Below, one piece after another: positions 48,294 to 57,357 of a stretch of DNA of 64,000 bases; within the stretch, counting starts at the first letter, position 1; each line of letters starts with the position of its first letter. The notes beneath the pieces are model-generated. The model was given only the letters and a program-made list of their open reading frames with translations. It was not told where the DNA came from and did no database searches. The position numbers were made by a program, and so were the translations under genes. The DNA is from Citricoccus sp. K5 (lineage in GTDB: Bacteria > Actinomycetota > Actinomycetes > Actinomycetales > Micrococcaceae): positions 3,067,407-3,131,406 of the forward strand of contig NZ_LR732817.1 in the NCBI RefSeq assembly GCF_902506195.1. The letters run 5' to 3'.

Positions 48294-50189
48294 TCAGTTG
48301 ACCTCGACCTCGGCAATTCTCAGTCCGTAGGGACGGTTGGAGGTGGCATTGGAGAGCTCGGGCAGTTCGGTGAAGTTGATGATCACGTATTGTGCCTCCG
48401 CCGGAGCGCCACCCTCGTCTGGGATCGGCACGCTGACCTCAGGCCCGGTCAGGGAGCCCTCGGCGATCTGCCGGGCGTCGTCGATCTCCGGGGTGTCGCT
48501 GAGCAACACCGAGAACGAGCCGCCGCTGCCGTTGTTCTGGATGATGTCCACCTGGGAGACGGCGCTGAGTTCCTCCAGCTCGATCACCAGGGCCATGCTG
48601 GAGGCATAGCCGCCGAAGGCCGGCTGGGCGAAGGTGTACGTCTGCCAGGCCGTGGCGGGATTGCCGTCGATGGCATTGGGAAGGGTGGAGTCCGTCTCCG
48701 CACTGAGGCCGTCGTCGTCCGGCACCACGCGGGTGGCCGAGACGATGGCCGGTTCCGGCAGTTGTGACTCCCGGGTCTGACCCTGCGAGGACTCGGTTGG
48801 CGACGACCCCGGTGTGGTGGATTCGCCCCCTCCCGCCTCCGGATTGCGATTGTTGTCCAGGATGTTGAACGCGAACACCGCTCCGAGGATGAGGAGCAGG
48901 ACCAGGATTCCGCCGACCAGCCAGCGGGCGCCCCGCGGCTTGTCGTCCTCGTCGTGCTCCTCGTAGTCCTCGAACCCGGGATAGTCATCATCGCCGCCGT
49001 GGTCGGCGTCCGGATGACGGCTCGATCCTCCTGCCGACCCACCGCGGGGGCCCCCAGCCCCGGCAGAACCAGACCCAGCCCCGGCAGCCAAGCCGGCGCC
49101 AACGACGCCGGCCCCGAGGGCACCGGCACTGCGGCGGTCTTCGGTGTGGCTCTCACCGGCGGCACCGGCGTGATCATCGCGGGTGGACTCGTAGGGGGTG
49201 TCGTCCCAGAGCGTGACCTTGGGACGCTCAGCGGCGCGCTGGTCCGGTTCCCGTCCCGGCTTGGGGCTGTGCCGGCCGATGGCCGGGGAGGCGACGGCGG
49301 CCGTGGGGGTCTCGCCCGTCTCCTCACCGGTGTCCTCGGATCTGCCGTGATCGGAGGCATCCCGGGTTGATCCCTCTCGCCCATCATCGGACGGGATGCC
49401 CACCACGGGCGACGCGGAGGTCGCAGCAGCGTTCCGGTCGGCGGGAGAGGACGTCGCGGTGACCTCGTCCTGAGCACCGGTCCAGTCGGCGTCGCTGACC
49501 GTCTCCGGCAAGGGTGTGTCATCGGTGCGGAGCACCGCGGAACGGTACGGATCGTGCTCGTCCCGAGCGCCGTCGTCGTGCCGCCGGGGGTTCCTCGCCG
49601 CCGTGGCGCCAGCGGCACCGGCACCCGCTGCACCGGCAGCAGCCCTGCCGTCCACGGCGTCCTTGGCGGCGTCATCCGAGCCGAGCCGCTGGCTCAGGCG
49701 GTCGGAGATGCCGCGCAGGAACTTGGGACGGCGTGTCTCCGTCTCCGGCCCGGCATAGCCGTCGTCCAACTCCTCGTAGTACTCCTCGTCGTCCTCGTAG
49801 ACCTGCGGCTCGTAGGTGCGGGCCTCACCGAAGATCTCCGAGCCGAGGGTGTCCGTATAGAAGGGCTCCACATAGACCTGCTGCTCGCGGGTCATGTCCA
49901 GCAGGTCCTCGGGCGCCGGGTTGCCGCCGGCGATCAGGTAGGTGCGGCCCTCGCTCAGGCCGAGATCGAGGACCTGGATGGTGCCCTGCCGCTCCCCGGT
50001 GGCGAGTTCGCGGGCCGAGGCGGCCACCTGGGAGGCATGATCGGAGGAGGCGACCAGGATGGAGACATCGCGGTTCAGGACTTGGTCGCGGCCGTCCAGC
50101 ACCATGTCCTGGTCGGCTGACGTCAGCACATGTCCGGTGACGAGGTATCGGCCTCCGAGGACCATTCCCTCTTCAATGGGCTGCGGCAC
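48294..50189 (-). CDS. MurJ-associated pseudokinase-like membrane protein with C-terminal discoidin-like domain
   Basis: Counterpart of the C-terminal part of mycobacterial MviN, here a separate 631-residue protein. Residues ~8-100 resemble only a kinase N-lobe (EGMVLGGRYLVTGHVL ... RDVSILVAS), with no VAIK lysine and no HRD or DFG. A ~300-residue Ala/Asp/Glu-rich linker follows, then a transmembrane helix (~420-440) and an extracellular beta-rich F5/8-type-like domain (AIDGNPATAWQTYTF, YGLRIAEVEV). GTG at 50189 has GGAGG six bases upstream. It lies 182 bases after murJ on the same strand. FhaA in this window is the expected phosphopeptide reader. Confidence 0.78.
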   Translation of the reverse strand: MPQPIEEGMVLGGRYLVTGHVLTSADQDMVLDGRDQVLNRDVSILVASSDHASQVAASARELATGERQGTIQVLDLGLSEGRTYLIAGGNPAPEDLLDMTREQQVYVEPFYTDTLGSEIFGEARTYEPQVYEDDEEYYEELDDGYAGPETETRRPKFLRGISDRLSQRLGSDDAAKDAVDGRAAAGAAGAGAAGATAARNPRRHDDGARDEHDPYRSAVLRTDDTPLPETVSDADWTGAQDEVTATSSPADRNAAATSASPVVGIPSDDGREGSTRDASDHGRSEDTGEETGETPTAAVASPAIGRHSPKPGREPDQRAAERPKVTLWDDTPYESTRDDHAGAAGESHTEDRRSAGALGAGVVGAGLAAGAGSGSAGAGGPRGGSAGGSSRHPDADHGGDDDYPGFEDYEEHDEDDKPRGARWLVGGILVLLLILGAVFAFNILDNNRNPEAGGGESTTPGSSPTESSQGQTRESQLPEPAIVSATRVVPDDDGLSAETDSTLPNAIDGNPATAWQTYTFAQPAFGGYASSMALVIELEELSAVSQVDIIQNNGSGGSFSVLLSDTPEIDDARQIAEGSLTGPEVSVPIPDEGGAPAEAQYVIINFTELPELSNATSNRPYGLRIAEVEVN

Positions 50190-50371
50190 GGTGTTCCTCC
50201 AGGTCGGTGGCCCGGGCCAACGGTTGGGTATGGCCGTCCAGGTGGACGGGGGTGCCTCTGGCGCCACTGCGGGCAGTGGCCGGCCACGGGCGGTCCCGGG
50301 TGCGGTCGGGTCCATGCTACGGCCGACGGCGGGTTGGTGCGCGGTGAACCGCCGGACGGCAGGTCAGGAAA

Positions 50372-52282
50372 TTACCGGGCCAACCCGGGGATTCTCCGGG
50401 CCAGCGGCCCCAGGAACTCGGTCAGCTCGGGCAGCCGCATGGCTCGGAGCATCACGAAGTACACCACTATCATGACCAGCCCGACGACGGCGCAGCTCAC
50501 CAGGGCGGTGATGATCGTGGACCAGGGGAACCCGCCGGAGTAGCCGCCGATCAGCCACAGCACCAGGGCGCCGGCCACACCGGAGACGACGGCGGCCACA
50601 CCGGTGCGCAGGTAAGCGTCCAGGACCTGGCCGGCGCCGTAGTCCCCGTAGTGGCGGCGTACCAGCACATGGGCGGCGACGAACTGGGCCACGTGCAGGA
50701 GGGTGAACACGGAGACCATGAGGTAGGCCATGGCCCAGCTGGGCATGAAGATCGAGGCGACGTAGGCGATGACCAGCGTGAACGCTGCGGTCCCGACCTG
50801 CACCAGCATGGGGATCCGCGCGTTCTCAGCCGCATAGAACAGGCGCATGAGGTAGATGTGCGCCGAGCGGAACGGCATCCCCAGCGCCAGCAGGATGAGC
50901 AGCTGTCCGATGGCCACAGCGGACGCAGCAGCGGTTTCCGAGGAACCGGCGAAGACGCGTCCCAGCGGCCCGGCGAGGACGAGCACCACGACCGTGGAGA
51001 ACATCATCGGTACCGCGAAGTTCCGCAGGCCCCTGCTGATGGTGGCCAGGGCCCCCGGCACATCGTCCTGATGCAGCGACCGCGCGAGCTGGTTGAACAG
51101 CACGGTGGCCAGGGACAGGACGAACACCGAATGCGGAAGCACCGTGATCAGCTGGGCGATGTTCAGTGCCATGAGCCCGGGAATCGAGGCCTCGACGACG
51201 GAGGGGTCCAGCCCTTCGAACGGCCCGCCGGACCCGCTGGCCTCACCCAGGGAGGCACGTGCCTCCGTGGCCCCGGAGACGAGGCGGGCTACCAGCAGGT
51301 TGACGACGTTGCCGGCCATCATGGTCACGAGGGTGTACCCGGCGAGCTTGCCCGTGGACCGCAGCCCCATGCCCTTCCAACCGAACTTCGGCTTCAGCCC
51401 CAGCCCGAGCCGGCTCAGCGGGACGAAGAGCACGAGGGCCTGGACCACGATCCCGAAGGTGTGTCCGCCGGCGAGCAGGACGGTCTGGCCGGTGGTCCAC
51501 TCCGCCAGTTGATCGCCGCCGGCCTGGTAGGAGCCGAACATCGCGAGGTAGAGGCCGATCACACCGATCGCCACCACGTTGTTGGTCACCGGGGCCCACA
51601 TGTACGCGCCGAAGCGGCCGTTGGCGTTGAGGACCTGCCCCAGCACCGCGTATACGCCGTAGAAGAAGATCTGCGGGAAGGTCCAGAGCGCGAACGCCGT
51701 GCCCAGGGTCAGCATCGCCGGGGACCAGTTGCTGGTCAGCGCCACCATGATGGGGGCGGCCGCGAGCGTGATGACCAGGGTGGCCGCGGCCATGACCAGG
51801 ACCGCGAGGGTGATCAGCCTCGAGGTGTAGTCAGAGCCCTTGTCCGGCTTCTTCGCCGCCTTGATGAGCTGTGGGACCAGCACCACGTTGAACACGCCGC
51901 CGGCCAGAAGCATGTAGATGATGTTCGGGATCGTGTTCGCGGACTCGAAGATGTCCGCGGCCATGGCGGTCGAACCGATGGCCACCGTGAGCAGGGCCGT
52001 GCGGACGAAACCGAGGATGCGGGACACCAGGGTGCCCGCGGCCATGATGGCACTGGACTTCGCCGTGCTGTCCGCCTCAGAGGACGCGGCGGAGGCCGTG
52101 ACGGAGGCCGAGGCGGAACCCGGATCAGACGCTGAGACAGGAGCGGGATCAGGGGCGGGGACCGGATCAGGAGGACGGACGGTACTCCCGGGGCGGCGCG
52201 GGGGCACGGTGCCGGGGCGCCGCGGACCGGGGGAATCGCCGCGGTCCGGGGTGTCCGGCGTCGTGGTGGGGGTGTTCTTCAC
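50372..52282 (-). CDS. murJ: Lipid II flippase MurJ (MviN)
   Basis: MOP-superfamily flippase moving lipid II across the membrane for peptidoglycan assembly. The N-terminal ~75 residues are Pro/Ala/Ser-rich and cytosolic. The MviN core follows with SRILGFVRTALLTVAIGSTAMAADIF, NIIYMLLAGGVFNVVLVPQL and about 14 helices over 636 residues. It lacks the fused pseudokinase of mycobacterial MviN, which is encoded next door. The ATG at 52282 overlaps the NUDIX stop by four bases. Confidence 0.95.
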   Translation of the reverse strand: MKNTPTTTPDTPDRGDSPGPRRPGTVPPRRPGSTVRPPDPVPAPDPAPVSASDPGSASASVTASAASSEADSTAKSSAIMAAGTLVSRILGFVRTALLTVAIGSTAMAADIFESANTIPNIIYMLLAGGVFNVVLVPQLIKAAKKPDKGSDYTSRLITLAVLVMAAATLVITLAAAPIMVALTSNWSPAMLTLGTAFALWTFPQIFFYGVYAVLGQVLNANGRFGAYMWAPVTNNVVAIGVIGLYLAMFGSYQAGGDQLAEWTTGQTVLLAGGHTFGIVVQALVLFVPLSRLGLGLKPKFGWKGMGLRSTGKLAGYTLVTMMAGNVVNLLVARLVSGATEARASLGEASGSGGPFEGLDPSVVEASIPGLMALNIAQLITVLPHSVFVLSLATVLFNQLARSLHQDDVPGALATISRGLRNFAVPMMFSTVVVLVLAGPLGRVFAGSSETAAASAVAIGQLLILLALGMPFRSAHIYLMRLFYAAENARIPMLVQVGTAAFTLVIAYVASIFMPSWAMAYLMVSVFTLLHVAQFVAAHVLVRRHYGDYGAGQVLDAYLRTGVAAVVSGVAGALVLWLIGGYSGGFPWSTIITALVSCAVVGLVMIVVYFVMLRAMRLPELTEFLGPLARRIPGLAR

Positions 52283-52872
52283 CGCTCGGAGTCCGACAGA
52301 TCCGGGAACCTGCCCTCATGCTCGGGGAGTACGTCCCGCGCGAGGTCCACGATCCGGCGTTCGTTCGGGAAGGAGAGCTTGGCGTTGAGCACGTCCAGGC
52401 CGACCCAGGCCACGTCCACGGCCTCATGGTCCGGGTCGTTCTCCGTGGTCAGCTCGCCACCGGTGGCCTGCAGCAGGTAGTGGTGCACGGTCTTGTGCAC
52501 GCGGTGGCTGGAGACGGTGAACCAGTAGTCGATGGATCCCAGCGACGCCAGGATGTCCCCGGCGATCCCGGTCTCCTCTTCGACCTCGCGGATGGCCGCC
52601 TCGCCGTGGGTCTCCGCGCCCTCCGGATGGCCCTTGGGCAGGCACCACTCCAGGCGGCCGCCGCGGTTGTAGCGGGCGATGATGGCGACCTCGAGCCGCC
52701 CGCCGTACCGGCGCACCACCAGTCCACCGGCGGAGATCTCCTCCACGGTGGGCAGGGACCCCTGCGCGGACTCGCCGGGCGTGCCCGGTTGCCCCGGGCG
52801 CCGGGGCACACGCCGGCCCACCGATGCGGTGAGCGGAGTGCGCTTGGGGGCGCTCGGAACGGGATGAGCCAT
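52279..52872 (-). CDS. NUDIX hydrolase (MutT4-like)
   Basis: Hydrolase of nucleoside diphosphates linked to another moiety. The NUDIX box GHPEGAETHGEAAIREVEEETGI matches GX5EX7REUXEEXGU, preceded by ISAGGLVVRR and LEWCLPK. The 197-residue protein has a ~40-residue Pro/Arg-rich start. ATG at 52872 is seven bases after a TACAGT -10, suggesting a leaderless mRNA. The order CCA-adding enzyme, NUDIX, MurJ matches the mycobacterial pcnA-mutT4-mviN locus, but the intervening DUF6049 gene is missing here. Substrate unknown. Confidence 0.9.
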   Translation of the reverse strand: MAHPVPSAPKRTPLTASVGRRVPRRPGQPGTPGESAQGSLPTVEEISAGGLVVRRYGGRLEVAIIARYNRGGRLEWCLPKGHPEGAETHGEAAIREVEEETGIAGDILASLGSIDYWFTVSSHRVHKTVHHYLLQATGGELTTENDPDHEAVDVAWVGLDVLNAKLSFPNERRIVDLARDVLPEHEGRFPDLSDSER

Positions 52873-52879
52873 GCATTCC

Positions 52880-52885
52880 ACTGTA
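52880..52885 (-). promoter_or_regulatory. -10 element of a leaderless transcript (NUDIX-murJ)
   Basis: TACAGT ends seven bases before the NUDIX ATG, placing the transcription start at the A of the start codon. Confidence 0.5.
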
Positions 52886-52977
52886 GCGGGCTGAACCGGA
52901 ACCGCATCCGGCAACACCGGACTCCGCACGCCGGCTGTCCTCACCGGGCCCCCGGATCTGGCACCCTTAAGCACACG

Positions 52978-54639
52978 ATGAATCCCACCGCCTCCTCCTC
53001 TCCTTCGTCCGGCACGCCCGCAGGTGCCGGCGTCCAGCCCTCGGACACTGGCCTCGCCGACCCGGTTGACCACACCGACCTCGTTGACCTGCCCGTGGGG
53101 TTCCCGACCGGTGCCGGCCTGCCCCCCGTGGTGCTGGAACTGGGCGGGCTGTTCGAGACAGCTGGACATGAGCTGTCCCTGGTGGGCGGCCCGGTCCGGG
53201 ACCTGTTCCTCGGCCGGGTGTCCCCGGACCTGGACTTCACCACCGACGCGGATCCTGACACCACCCTGAGGATCGCCCGGACATGGGCGGATGCGCACTG
53301 GGACATCGGCCGGAAGTTCGGCACCATCGGCTTCTCGAAGGGTGGATGGCAACTCGAGGTCACCACCTACCGCGCCGAGAAGTACGACCGGGACTCCCGC
53401 AAGCCGCAGGTCGCCTTCGGGGACTCTCTCGACGAGGATCTGCTGCGCCGCGATTTCACCGTCAACGCGATGGCCATCCGGCTGCCCTCCCTGGAACTCG
53501 TGGACCTGTTCGGCGGGGTCAAGGACCTGGCCGCCGGGCGGCTGCGCACGCCCGGCACGCCCGAGGACTCCTTCTCGGATGATCCGCTGCGGATGATGCG
53601 GGCCGCGCGCTTCGCCTCCCAGCTGGGCATCGGGGTAGACCGCTCCGTGGTGGAGGCCATGACGGCCATGGCCGAACGGATCACGATCATCTCCGCCGAA
53701 CGCGTCCGGGACGAGCTGGTCAAGCTGGTCAACGGATCCCACCCGCGGACCGGCCTCAACCTGCTCGTGGACACCGGCCTCGCCGAACACGTGCTGCCCG
53801 AACTGCCGGCTCTGAAGCTGGAGACCGACGAGCACCACCGCCACAAGGACGTCTACGAGCACTCGCTGACGGTCCTGGAACAGGCGATGGGCCATGAGTA
53901 CCCTGCCGAGCTCGAGAAGCAGTGGGCGGCGGAGCACCCGGAGGCTCCGAGTGGCGGGCCGGCTGGGACAGGTGAGGCAGGCGAGGACAGCGAGGGCGAG
54001 GCGGATGCGGAACGGTTCGTGCCGCCGTCGGGCACCTATGTTCCCGCACCGGACTTCGTCCTGCGCTTCGCGGCCTTGATGCACGACGTCGGCAAGCCGG
54101 CGACCCGCCGCTTCGAACCGAACGGGGCGGTCACCTTCCGCCACCACGATGTGGTGGGGGCCAAACTGGTCAAGCAGCGGATGCGGGCGCTGAAGTTCGA
54201 CAACGACACGATCAAGGCCGTGGCCCGGCTGGTCGAGCTGCACATGAGGTTCTACGGCTACGGGGACGCCGACTGGACCGATTCGGCTGTCCGTCGGTAT
54301 GTCAACGACGCCGGCCCGGTGCTGCCGCGACTGCATGCCCTGACCCGCTCGGACGTCACCACGCGCAATCGCCGGAAGGCCGAGCGGCTGGCGTTCGCGT
54401 ACGACGACCTGGAGCGGCGCATGGTGGAGATCGCCGAGAAGGAGGAGCTCCAGGCGGTGCGCCCGGACCTGGACGGATCCCAGGTGATGCAGATCCTCGG
54501 CATCAAGCCCGGGCCCGTGGTGGGGCGTGCCTACAAGCACCTGCTGGAGTATCGCCTGGACGAAGGTCCGCACGACGTTCAGACGGCCACGGCCGAGCTG
54601 CTGCGCTGGTGGGCCGAGCAGCCAGAGTCCGCCGCCTGA
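52978..54639 (+). CDS. pcnA: CCA tRNA nucleotidyltransferase
   Basis: Class II nucleotidyltransferase adding or repairing CCA at tRNA 3' ends; needed here because the three tRNA genes seen lack encoded CCA. The 553-residue protein has LVGGPVRDLFLG and DLDFTTDADP (metal-binding DxD), RRDFTVNAMA, the nucleotide-selecting helix region DDPLRMMRAARFASQLG and a C-terminal HD domain (LMHDVGKPATRR). An acidic insertion near residues 315-345 is unusual. ATG at 52978 has no ribosome site, so it may be leaderless. It is divergent from the NUDIX gene. Confidence 0.94.
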   Translation: MNPTASSSPSSGTPAGAGVQPSDTGLADPVDHTDLVDLPVGFPTGAGLPPVVLELGGLFETAGHELSLVGGPVRDLFLGRVSPDLDFTTDADPDTTLRIARTWADAHWDIGRKFGTIGFSKGGWQLEVTTYRAEKYDRDSRKPQVAFGDSLDEDLLRRDFTVNAMAIRLPSLELVDLFGGVKDLAAGRLRTPGTPEDSFSDDPLRMMRAARFASQLGIGVDRSVVEAMTAMAERITIISAERVRDELVKLVNGSHPRTGLNLLVDTGLAEHVLPELPALKLETDEHHRHKDVYEHSLTVLEQAMGHEYPAELEKQWAAEHPEAPSGGPAGTGEAGEDSEGEADAERFVPPSGTYVPAPDFVLRFAALMHDVGKPATRRFEPNGAVTFRHHDVVGAKLVKQRMRALKFDNDTIKAVARLVELHMRFYGYGDADWTDSAVRRYVNDAGPVLPRLHALTRSDVTTRNRRKAERLAFAYDDLERRMVEIAEKEELQAVRPDLDGSQVMQILGIKPGPVVGRAYKHLLEYRLDEGPHDVQTATAELLRWWAEQPESAA

Positions 54640-54713
54640 TCACGGCATCGACAGCTGTCGGATTCATCGGCGTGTCTCGACGTGCATCGCGCACGTGATT
54701 CCGGGGCCTGGGA

Positions 54714-56501
54714 TCAGAAGAGTCCCGTGACGTTTCCGTTGGCGTCCACGTCCATGGAGTCGGCCGCAGGCTCCTTCGGGAGCCCGGGCATGGTCATGAC
54801 GGCCCCGGTCAGCGCGACCACGAAGCCGGCACCGGGCCGCAGCAGGAGCTCGCGCACCAGCACGGTGAAGTCGCTGGGCGCCCCCAGCACCGCCGGGTCG
54901 TCGGTGAAGGAGTACTGGGTCTTGGCCATGCACACGGGCAGGTGGTCCCAGCCCTCCTCGGCCAATTGAACCAGCTGCCGGGCGGCGGTGGGCGCGTACT
55001 CCACGGCGGATCCACCGTAGATCTGGGTCACCACGGCCTCGATCCGGTCCGCGACCGTCATGTCCTCCGTCCAGAGGGAATGCCAGCCGGAGTCGATGCC
55101 CACGGCCGGCAGAACCTCGAGGAGCCGGCGGCCCACGTCCAGGGCGCCCGCCCCGCCGCGGGCCCAGACCTCGGCCACCGCGGCGGGCACGCCCCGGCGC
55201 GCGCACCAGCCGGTGAGCCAGTCCAGTTCGGCCTGGGAGTCCTGGGGGAAGCGATTGATCGCGACGACCACGGGCACCCCGTAGGCGGCCATGTTCTCGA
55301 TGTGCCGGGCCAGGTTCGCGACGCCGGCCTCCAGGGCCTCGAGGTGGTGCTGTTCCGTGTTCCCTGCGTCCCCGGTGTTCCGGTCGAGTTCCTGCAGGGC
55401 CATCCCGCCGTTGAGCTTCAGGGCGCGCACCGTGGCGACGATGACGCTGGCCGCCGGCGGGAAGCCTCCGGCCACGGAGGTGATGTCCATGAATTTCTGA
55501 CCGCCCAGGTCCGCGCCGAAGCCGGCCTCGGTGACCACCACGTCGGCCAACCTCCGGGCGGTGTTGGTGGCGGTGATGGAGTTGGCTCCGTGCGCGATGT
55601 TCGCGAAGGGTCCGCCGTGGACGAAGGCGGCCGAACCACCCAGGGTCTGCACGAGGTTGGGGTGGAGTGCATCCTTGAGCAATACCGCCATGGCCCCCTG
55701 CGCGCCGTTCGGCCCCAGGTCCCCGACCGTGACCGGCCGCTGGTCACGGGTCCGGCCGATGATCATGCGGGACAAGCGGTCCTTGAGGTCCTCGAGGTCG
55801 GTGGCCAGGCAGAACACCGCCATGGTCTCGGTGGCCACCGTGATCTCGAAGCCGTTCTCCCGGGGGACGCCCTCGGTGCGGCCGCCGAGACCGATGATGG
55901 TCTCGCGCAGTGCGCGGTCGTTTGTGTCCAGGGCCCGCTTGATCGAGATCGTCCGGGGATCGAGGCCGAGGGCATTGCCCCGGTGGAGGTGGTTGTCCAC
56001 GAGGGCGCAGAGCAGGTTGTGGGCCGCGGTGATGGCGTGGAAGTCGCCTGTGAAGTGCAGGTTGATGTTCTCCATGGGTACCACCTGCGCGTACCCGCCG
56101 CCGGTGGCACCGCCCTTCATGCCGAACACGGGGCCCAGGGAGGGCTCACGGAGTGCGGCGATCGCGGTTCTGCCGGCCCAGTCTGCGGGGGCGTCCTCGG
56201 CCTGTGCCAAGAGGTTCAGGCCGTCCGTGAGGCCGACGGTGACGGTCGATTTTCCCTCACCGGCCGGCGTCGGGCTGATGCCGGTCACCAGAACGACCCT
56301 GCCGAGCTGGTCGGGACCGCCGGCCGGGTCGGGACCGCCGGGTGGGGCACCGTTGCCGGGGCCGCCCGGGAGGTGGCGGGTGTCCACCTTGGCCATGTAG
56401 TGCCCGTAGGGGATGAGCGCGTCGGCGGGGATCCCGGCCCGGCGGGCGACGTCGGCCACCGGTTCGAGCGTCGCGGCCGCGGAGATCTCGGCGTCGTTCA
56501 T
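54714..56501 (-). CDS. fhs: Formate-tetrahydrofolate ligase
   Basis: ATP-dependent enzyme making 10-formyl-THF from formate for purine and formyl-methionine synthesis. The 595-residue protein shows [20 protein letters not shown] (P-loop), [35 protein letters not shown]-type core, [17 protein letters not shown] and the C-terminal [16 protein letters not shown]. An insertion rich in Gly/Pro (~50-65) lies before the P-loop. ATG at 56501 has AGGA upstream; 56546 is a weaker alternative. Confidence 0.96.
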   Translation of the reverse strand: MNDAEISAAATLEPVADVARRAGIPADALIPYGHYMAKVDTRHLPGGPGNGAPPGGPDPAGGPDQLGRVVLVTGISPTPAGEGKSTVTVGLTDGLNLLAQAEDAPADWAGRTAIAALREPSLGPVFGMKGGATGGGYAQVVPMENINLHFTGDFHAITAAHNLLCALVDNHLHRGNALGLDPRTISIKRALDTNDRALRETIIGLGGRTEGVPRENGFEITVATETMAVFCLATDLEDLKDRLSRMIIGRTRDQRPVTVGDLGPNGAQGAMAVLLKDALHPNLVQTLGGSAAFVHGGPFANIAHGANSITATNTARRLADVVVTEAGFGADLGGQKFMDITSVAGGFPPAASVIVATVRALKLNGGMALQELDRNTGDAGNTEQHHLEALEAGVANLARHIENMAAYGVPVVVAINRFPQDSQAELDWLTGWCARRGVPAAVAEVWARGGAGALDVGRRLLEVLPAVGIDSGWHSLWTEDMTVADRIEAVVTQIYGGSAVEYAPTAARQLVQLAEEGWDHLPVCMAKTQYSFTDDPAVLGAPSDFTVLVRELLLRPGAGFVVALTGAVMTMPGLPKEPAADSMDVDANGNVTGLF

Positions 56502-56651
56502 GGGGGTGATCCTCGCATAGCGGCGGTGGAACGGGAACGGGTTCATCCGCGCCCCGGCAACGAAACTGGCGGCCGATGGATGACCTCACACCGGCCGGGG
56601 GGCCGATCCGAGGTATCCGTCGACCGCCAGATGCGGGTCTCTGGATGCTGG

Positions 56652-56813
56652 TCACCGGGGAAAGATGATGAAGTCCGGCGGCAAGGGGATGTCGTCCCGG
56701 CTCGGGGACCGTTCCTGGTCAGGCAGGAAGGGCGCCGGGCGGAAGATGGTCCCGAAGCGCTGTTTGCCGGAGCGCCGGCGTTTGCTGCGGTGGTCATCGA
56801 AGTGCTCACTCAC
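56652..56813 (-). CDS. Small basic protein of unknown function (53 aa)
   Basis: Not recognised. GTG at 56813 opens 53 residues with strong G/C third positions. The order is a charged EHFDDHRSKRRRSGKQRF start, TIFRPAPFLPDQE, and a hydrophobic-aromatic end DFIIFPR. The ribosome site AAGGGGG lies nine bases upstream inside a hairpin (56823-56846). The start overlaps the stop of a 30-residue upstream ORF, suggesting coupled translation. It lies upstream of fhs on the same strand and ends 151 bases before its start. Confidence 0.5.
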   Translation of the reverse strand: MSEHFDDHRSKRRRSGKQRFGTIFRPAPFLPDQERSPSRDDIPLPPDFIIFPR

Positions 56814-56902
56814 GTGCTGTCACCCCCTTCCCGTGCCTGAAGGGGGCCGGTCAGGATGGCGATGTGCTGTGTGGAGAGCTGTGTGGAGAGAGGGGCGGAC
56901 AT
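56810..56902 (-). CDS. Possible 30-residue ORF coupled to the small basic protein
   Basis: ATG at 56902 opens a 30-residue frame containing the direct repeat LSTQLSTQ (the bases CTCTCCACACAG twice) and ending EGGDST. Its TGA overlaps the following GTG as GTGA. An AAGGGA lies about 11 bases upstream. Too short to prove as coding; its position suggests a leader peptide whose translation opens the downstream hairpin. Confidence 0.3.
   Translation of the reverse strand: MSAPLSTQLSTQHIAILTGPLQAREGGDST
56823..56846 (-). promoter_or_regulatory. Hairpin sequestering a ribosome-binding site
   Basis: CCCCCTT (minus strand, 56846-56840) pairs with AAGGGGG (56829-56823) around a ten-base loop. The second arm is the Shine-Dalgarno of the 53-residue ORF. 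Confidence 0.5.
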
Positions 56903-57030
56903 GGCTGGGGTTCCCTTGGTCGGGGGCCTCAGCGATGGGCAAGCGGCTCAGTGGACTTCCACCAGACGGGTCTGGAGGCGGCCCTGCTGTGGGATTCCTC
57001 CAGGACGGGAAGGGCCCTGGAAGGGGAAGC

Positions 57031-57153
57031 TCAGCTGGTTGCGGTCAACGCGGAGGCGGGGTTGGGCAGATGAATGGCGGCGACTCCTGGCCACGCCAGA
57101 AGGACGCCGGACGCGGTGTAGCCACCGTTTTCAGAGTCATTTCCATAGATCAT
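57031..57153 (-). CDS. Possible 40-residue peptide with a perfect Shine-Dalgarno
   Basis: Not recognised. AAGGAGGTG (57171-57163) is a full-strength ribosome site eight bases from TTG at 57156 and 11 from ATG at 57153. The peptide has a polar start MIYGNDSENGGYT and a hydrophobic, cysteine-free rest (ASGVLLAWPGVAAIHLPNPASAL). It lies between ino1 and the two small ORFs above, all on the minus strand. Coding status rests on the ribosome site alone. Confidence 0.35.
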   Translation of the reverse strand: MIYGNDSENGGYTASGVLLAWPGVAAIHLPNPASALTATS

Positions 57154-57357
57154 CAATTTCCCCACCTCCTTCAGATGAGTCCGTCCGCCGATGAAGAGCG
57201 GAAAAGCCGACAAGGAAGCGCGCCGAATCCTGACGGATCAGGGCACTCCTGGAGATTAGCACCCGACCTGTGGTGTACGACACCCCTACCGGTGAGTAGT
57301 CTCAGAAGCAATAAAAAACTGGCGGTCGAGAAGAGGGTGGTGCAGAGGCGCGCGGGC

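Noticed and set aside
57283-57311. Promoter for the small-ORF cluster (TTGCTT, 17 bases, TAGGGG)
   Set aside because: The -10 hexamer lacks the final T that is almost invariant, so the match is too weak to call.
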